Source: Lachnospiraceae bacterium UBA938
GTDB taxonomy: Bacteria > Bacillota > Clostridia > Lachnospirales > Lachnospiraceae
Length of the DNA stretch: 18,583 bases
Assembly: GCA_002293475.1 (NCBI GenBank)
Contig: DBDG01000063.1
Coordinates: forward strand, 1-18,583
Direction of reading: 5' to 3'
A model generated the notes under the pieces. The model saw only the letters and a program-made list of their open reading frames with translations. It did no database searches and had not been told where the DNA came from. The position numbers were made by a program, and so were the translations under genes. Positions 15,239 to 18,583 of the stretch are shown here, piece by piece (within the stretch, counting starts at the first letter, position 1; the number at the start of each line of letters is the position of its first letter).

Positions 15239-15979
15239 CTTAAGTCCGCTACCATGCGTTTTTAGCCATTTTCTGAGATTTTTATAATCTGGGCACAGAC
15301 CCTCGACACTCTTCCAGAATAACTCCGAGTGGTTCATATGGAGCAGGTGACATAACTCATGGATAACCAGATAATCCACGACAGCCTCCGGAGCCATGAC
15401 AATATGCCAGTTAAAGTTGAGGTTCCCTTGGGAAGAACAGCTGCCCCAACGTGTTTTGGGGTTATTAATACGGAGATTGACATACTTTACCTTTAGAATA
15501 CCGGCAAATATATCTGCTTTCGCTGTAAGCACCCGCTGTGCCTGTTGCCGGTACCACTGTTCCATCAGATCTTGCCGCTTTGTTATCGCCATTTCCTGCG
15601 TGAGCGTCATGACAATCCGGTCTTCCGATATTCCGACACTGTTTTCTTTCCGGCCGGTTGCTTCCTGACATTCTAAGATATATTCGTTTCCTAGATAGCG
15701 AAACCGCTCCCCGTTTTCAAACTGTACGGGGGGTGCGCTGTGTGCCGCCAAGGCTTGGCTTACCGTTTTGGTAAGCCAGTCTTTCTTAATATGTAAAAAT
15801 CTTTCTATTTCAGTAACAGAAACCCGAAACGGCGCTCTTACATGAACACTGCCGTCCGGTTTCACCTGAATAACAATGGACTTTCGGCTGCTTTGGGTCA
15901 GCTTATAAGGATAAGCAGTACCATTCAGTTGAATTTGTCGTTCTGACAATCGGTATTTATTGCTGGTTTTCAATGGCAT
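15230..15979 (-). CDS. YgjP/DUF45-type zinc metallopeptidase (SprT-like)
   Basis: A 249-residue protein with a C-terminal gluzincin-like motif VIHELCHLLHMNHSELFW: His207, Glu208, His211 and His217 fit HExxHxxxxxH. Upstream, TRWGSCSSQGNLNFNW is the hallmark of the YgjP/DUF45 family, and the N-terminal half (SIVIQVKPDGSVHVRAP) matches the family's beta-rich region. Substrate is unknown for the family. It follows tyrS by about 50 bp filled with 14-bp repeats and ends in a terminator. The start is uncertain: ATG at 15979 has only GGGG immediately before it, an in-frame stop lies just upstream, and TTG codons 3 or 11 are alternatives. Confidence 0.85.
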   Translation of the reverse strand: MPLKTSNKYRLSERQIQLNGTAYPYKLTQSSRKSIVIQVKPDGSVHVRAPFRVSVTEIERFLHIKKDWLTKTVSQALAAHSAPPVQFENGERFRYLGNEYILECQEATGRKENSVGISEDRIVMTLTQEMAITKRQDLMEQWYRQQAQRVLTAKADIFAGILKVKYVNLRINNPKTRWGSCSSQGNLNFNWHIVMAPEAVVDYLVIHELCHLLHMNHSELFWKSVEGLCPDYKNLRKWLKTHGSGLKSW

Positions 15980-16000
15980 TCCCCGCGTATAACTTCTTTG

Positions 16001-16042
16001 TCATAATTGTCCTGTCCTTATTGTCCTGTCCTTATTGTCCTG
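16001..16042 (-). repeat. Three 14-bp tandem repeats between tyrS and the metallopeptidase gene
   Basis: Minus-strand units CAGGACAATAAGGA (16042-16029), CAGGACAATAAGGA (16028-16015) and CAGGACAATTATGA (16014-16001) are contiguous. The first contains the tyrS stop codon. Each full unit carries AAGGA, a Shine-Dalgarno-like core. Related units occur at 18542-18583. Confidence 0.9.
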
Positions 16043-17258
16043 CCCTTATTTTCCTAAAATTCTTCTTCCCCCGTTTGACGACAGCGCCGTCCGCGGCAAA
16101 CATGTCACTGGCAAAAACAGCTTTAAAATCGGTTACTTTTTCATGATTTACCGTCACTCCCCCCTGCTCCACGGCTCTCCGGCCTTCGGAACGGCTGGAT
16201 ACCAGCTCCGCTTTACAAAGGAGGGAAACAATATCAATATAGCCGTCTTCAAAATCGTCATCCGTTAAGATTGTCGTCGGCATATCGGCGGCATGGCCGG
16301 ATGAAAATAAAGCCCTGGCACCTTCTTGGGATTTGACGGCTTCTTCTTCTCCGTGAATCATCTTAGTCATTTCAAAGGCAAGGAGCTCCTTGGCCTGGTT
16401 CAGCTGGCTGCCCTCCCAGCTGTCCATCTCGTCAATCTGCTCCAGGGGCAGGAACGTCAGCATCCTGATACATTTTAACACATCGGCATCGGCCACATTC
16501 CGCCAGTACTGATAGAACTCAAAAGGCGTAGTCTTCTCCGGATCCAGCCAGACAGCCCCTTTCTGGGTCTTTCCCATCTTATTTCCTTCGGAATTAAGCA
16601 GCAGCGTTATCGTCATGGCATAGGCATCTTTGCCCAGCTTACGGCGGATCAGTTCCGTACCATGCAGCATATTGCTCCACTGGTCATCACCTCCGAACTG
16701 CATATTACAGCCGTATTTCTGGTATAATACATAAAAATCATAACTTTGCATAATCATGTAATTGAATTCCAGAAAACTTAAGCCTTTTTCCATCCGCTGC
16801 TTATAGCACTCCGCCGCCAGCATCCGGTTAACGCTGAAATGAACCCCCACTTCCCGCAATAATTCAATATAGTTCAGCTCCAGCAGCCAGTCGGCATTAT
16901 TTACCATCATGGCTTTACCCTCACCAAATTCAATAAACTTGCTCATCTGCCGCTTAAAACACTCGCAGTTATGCTCGATCATTTCCCGGTTCAACATCGT
17001 GCGCAGGTCGCTCCGTCCCGAAGGATCGCCGATCATGCCGGTCCCGCCGCCAAGCAGGGCTATCGGCCTGTTGCCCGCCATCTGCAGCCGCTTCATCAGG
17101 CAAAGAGCCATAAAATGCCCGACATGCAATGAATCCGCCGTAGGGTCAAACCCGATATAAAAAACCGCTTTCCCGTTGTTGATCAGCTCCTTGATCTCCT
17201 CTTCATCGGTAAGCTGTGCCAGCAGTCCCCTGGCCTTTAATTCATCAAAAATAGTCAT
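16032..17258 (-). CDS. tyrS: Tyrosyl-tRNA synthetase
   Basis: Charges tRNA-Tyr with tyrosine; cytoplasmic class Ic dimer. The 408-residue protein has the HIGH-type motif HVGH (45-48) after IGFDPTADSL, tyrosine-pocket segment SYDFYVLYQ (172-180), GGDDQW (189-194), the KMSKS-type loop GNKMGKT (225-231) and a C-terminal S4 RNA-binding domain (about 352-402). GGGAGGTAAGGAA precedes the ATG. Only 70 bp separate it from the VWA gene, too short for a T-box leader; a perfect TATAAT lies in that gap. The last residues and stop fall inside the 14-bp repeat array. Confidence 0.97.
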   Translation of the reverse strand: MTIFDELKARGLLAQLTDEEEIKELINNGKAVFYIGFDPTADSLHVGHFMALCLMKRLQMAGNRPIALLGGGTGMIGDPSGRSDLRTMLNREMIEHNCECFKRQMSKFIEFGEGKAMMVNNADWLLELNYIELLREVGVHFSVNRMLAAECYKQRMEKGLSFLEFNYMIMQSYDFYVLYQKYGCNMQFGGDDQWSNMLHGTELIRRKLGKDAYAMTITLLLNSEGNKMGKTQKGAVWLDPEKTTPFEFYQYWRNVADADVLKCIRMLTFLPLEQIDEMDSWEGSQLNQAKELLAFEMTKMIHGEEEAVKSQEGARALFSSGHAADMPTTILTDDDFEDGYIDIVSLLCKAELVSSRSEGRRAVEQGGVTVNHEKVTDFKAVFASDMFAADGAVVKRGKKNFRKIRAGQ

Positions 17259-17317
17259 TTCCTTACCTCCCTTTTCTCTAGTGCTGTACCACCGTCATAT
17301 TGGCCAAACATACATTT

Positions 17318-17323
17318 ATTATA
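17318..17323 (-). promoter_or_regulatory. Possible -10 element upstream of tyrS
   Basis: Minus-strand TATAAT (17323-17318) lies in the 70-bp gap between the VWA gene and tyrS. At 17 bp upstream the hexamer is CTGATG, a poor -35 located in the end of the VWA gene. It may give tyrS its own promoter; otherwise tyrS is transcribed from upstream. Confidence 0.3.
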
Positions 17324-17328
17324 TCCAC

Positions 17329-18534
17329 TTATCGACCTGCCATCAGCGTCTGCATGGCTTTCTGCAGTCCCGCCACCGTCAGCTTGTACATCGGAAAAAG
17401 CTCTTTTACCGCCGTTTCCGCTTCCCGCCAGGGCGCTGCTCCCGGTGCCATCTTCGGATTCAGCCAGACAATCCTTTTATAATGCCGCTTCATCAATTTC
17501 AGCCATTCCCAGCCGGACAAGCCGCCGTTCGGTCCCCGGTAATTGCCGGTAGCGGAATACAGTTCCTCCGGTGCCATCGCCGCATCTCCAACAATGATTA
17601 CCTTGTAATCGCTGCTAAGGTTCCGGAACATCCATTCCGTGTCAATCCAGTCACCGTTTTCACATTCCGGGCTATTATATAGCTTGGAATAGATGCAGTT
17701 ATGAAAATAATAACACTTCACTTCTTTATAATGGTTATCTTTGTGCACCGACTGAAACAGCTCATTCATAAGTGAAGAATAAGGAATCATCGTGCCCCCC
17801 GAATCCATTAAAAGCAACAGTTTAACGGAATTTTTACGAGGACGCTCCATTACGATCTGCAGACAGCCGCCATTACTGCAGGTCTTATCAATAGTACCGT
17901 CAATATCCAGCTCGGTCTTGGGGATGTCGAGCTTAGCGGAAAACTGCCGCAGTTTTCGTAACGCCATCTGAAATTGGCGGTTATCCAAGATTCTGTCATC
18001 CCGGAAGTCTTTATATTTATGGGAACCTAAGACGGCAAAGGCAGATTGGTGGCCGGTCACTCCCCCGATCCGGATGCCGCCCATATTGCCGCCAGTATTG
18101 CCGAAAGAAGTCTTACCCATCGTACCGATCCAGTAGTTACCGCCGTTATGCTCGCTGTCCTGATCCTTTTGCCGCTCTTTAAGCTTCTGTTCAACTTCTT
18201 CCTTGTCAATGAGCGGGCTTTCTTCCAGCCGGTTCAGCATGCCGCGCTGTTCTTCCTCGGCCAAGGCTTTTAAGTCTTCCTTGTCAAGCCAGCGCAACAT
18301 TTCTTTGGTTATGATATTATCGGAACGGATGTCCTTGAAACATTCCTCAAAGGCCTGGTCAAATCTGTCGAATTCGGTTTCGCTTTTGACTAATATCATC
18401 CGGGACAGGTAATAAAACTGGGTCAGGCTGCTTCCGCCTAGGCCATGATCAAGGGCTGACTGGAGTGTCAGCCATTCATTTAGGGATATTGTGAGGCCTT
18501 TGTTGCGGCAGGTGTGGAAGAAGGTTGTAAACAT
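17329..18534 (-). CDS. VWA-domain protein, CoxE-like
   Basis: A 401-residue cytoplasmic-looking protein without signal peptide. The N-terminal third is helical and charged (LNEWLTLQSALDHGL..., then a Glu/Lys-rich stretch 85-130), followed by a Gly-rich patch (about 131-162, GGNMGGIRIGGVTG) and a C-terminal von Willebrand A-like domain starting VKLLLLMDSGGTM (237-249). The metal site is DSGGT at 244-248 rather than DxSxS, with VGDAAM (315-320) supplying a later Asp. CoxE-like VWA proteins typically work with a MoxR-type AAA+ ATPase in metal-centre or complex maturation; that partner would lie beyond the right edge. AAGGA seven bases before the ATG supports the start. Specific target unknown. 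Confidence 0.82.
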   Translation of the reverse strand: MFTTFFHTCRNKGLTISLNEWLTLQSALDHGLGGSSLTQFYYLSRMILVKSETEFDRFDQAFEECFKDIRSDNIITKEMLRWLDKEDLKALAEEEQRGMLNRLEESPLIDKEEVEQKLKERQKDQDSEHNGGNYWIGTMGKTSFGNTGGNMGGIRIGGVTGHQSAFAVLGSHKYKDFRDDRILDNRQFQMALRKLRQFSAKLDIPKTELDIDGTIDKTCSNGGCLQIVMERPRKNSVKLLLLMDSGGTMIPYSSLMNELFQSVHKDNHYKEVKCYYFHNCIYSKLYNSPECENGDWIDTEWMFRNLSSDYKVIIVGDAAMAPEELYSATGNYRGPNGGLSGWEWLKLMKRHYKRIVWLNPKMAPGAAPWREAETAVKELFPMYKLTVAGLQKAMQTLMAGR

Positions 18535-18541
18535 TGGGGGT

Positions 18542-18583
18542 TCCTTATTGTTCTGGGGTTATCGTTCTGGGGGCATCGTTCTG
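18542..18583 (-). repeat. Three 14-bp tandem repeats upstream of the VWA gene
   Basis: Minus-strand units CAGAACGATGCCCC (18583-18570), CAGAACGATAACCC (18569-18556) and CAGAACAATAAGGA (18555-18542) are contiguous, and the array may continue beyond the window. The last unit supplies the AAGGA ribosome binding site of the VWA gene. Unit length and core (CAGrACrAT) match the array at 16001-16042. Confidence 0.82.

Noticed and set aside
17259..17328. T-box leader for tyrS
   Set aside because: The gap is only 70 bp and shows no T-box core sequence or specifier hairpin followed by a terminator.

Overview
The window looks like a piece of chromosome from an anaerobic, spore-forming Bacillota, most likely a clostridial (Lachnospiraceae-like) species. 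Three things support this: an oxygen-sensitive class III ribonucleotide reductase (nrdD/nrdG), a spoIVA spore-coat ATPase, and strong AGGAGG-type ribosome binding sites with sigma-A-like promoters. All 15 genes I can support lie on the minus strand, so transcription runs from high to low coordinates. There is no mobile element, tRNA, rRNA, CRISPR array or recognisable riboswitch. Coding density is high and no gene-free stretch exceeds 300 bases.

Layout from right (upstream) to left (downstream): (1) 18583-15213 holds a CoxE-like VWA protein, tyrosyl-tRNA synthetase (tyrS) and a YgjP/DUF45-type zinc metallopeptidase, closed by a clear terminator at 15213-15238. Both the VWA gene and the metallopeptidase gene are preceded by three tandem copies of related 14-bp units. 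(2) 15199-12085 holds a strong sigma-A promoter and a 1007-residue secreted N-acetylglucosaminidase-type cell wall hydrolase with Big_2-like domains. No terminator is visible after it. (3) 12057-10405 holds spoIVA. A perfect 11-bp inverted repeat covers its ribosome binding site, its far arm abuts a candidate sigma-E -10 element, and a strong terminator follows the gene. (4) 10292-6073 is a nucleoside salvage operon: purine nucleoside phosphorylase, cytidine deaminase, an adenosine/MTA/SAH deaminase-type amidohydrolase and an NCS2 purine permease. (5) 6015-3411 holds a membrane-anchored MutS-like ATPase, an ATGA-overlapping RNase HI gene and a 55-residue single-span membrane protein, ending in a terminator. 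(6) 3387-59 is a deoxynucleotide operon, nrdD-nrdG-dut, with a near-consensus promoter and two NrdR boxes 32 bp apart.

Together the genes are mostly housekeeping: deoxynucleotide supply and dUTP clean-up, nucleoside recycling, nucleic-acid maintenance, wall remodelling, spore coat assembly and tRNA charging. I did not find a convincing undescribed multi-gene system. The most interesting signals are regulatory or structural: the hairpin that could silence read-through mRNA of spoIVA, the paired 14-bp repeat arrays, the textbook NrdR operator architecture extended to dut, and the coupling of a membrane MutS-like ATPase to RNase HI. All family assignments come from reading motifs; no database search was run.
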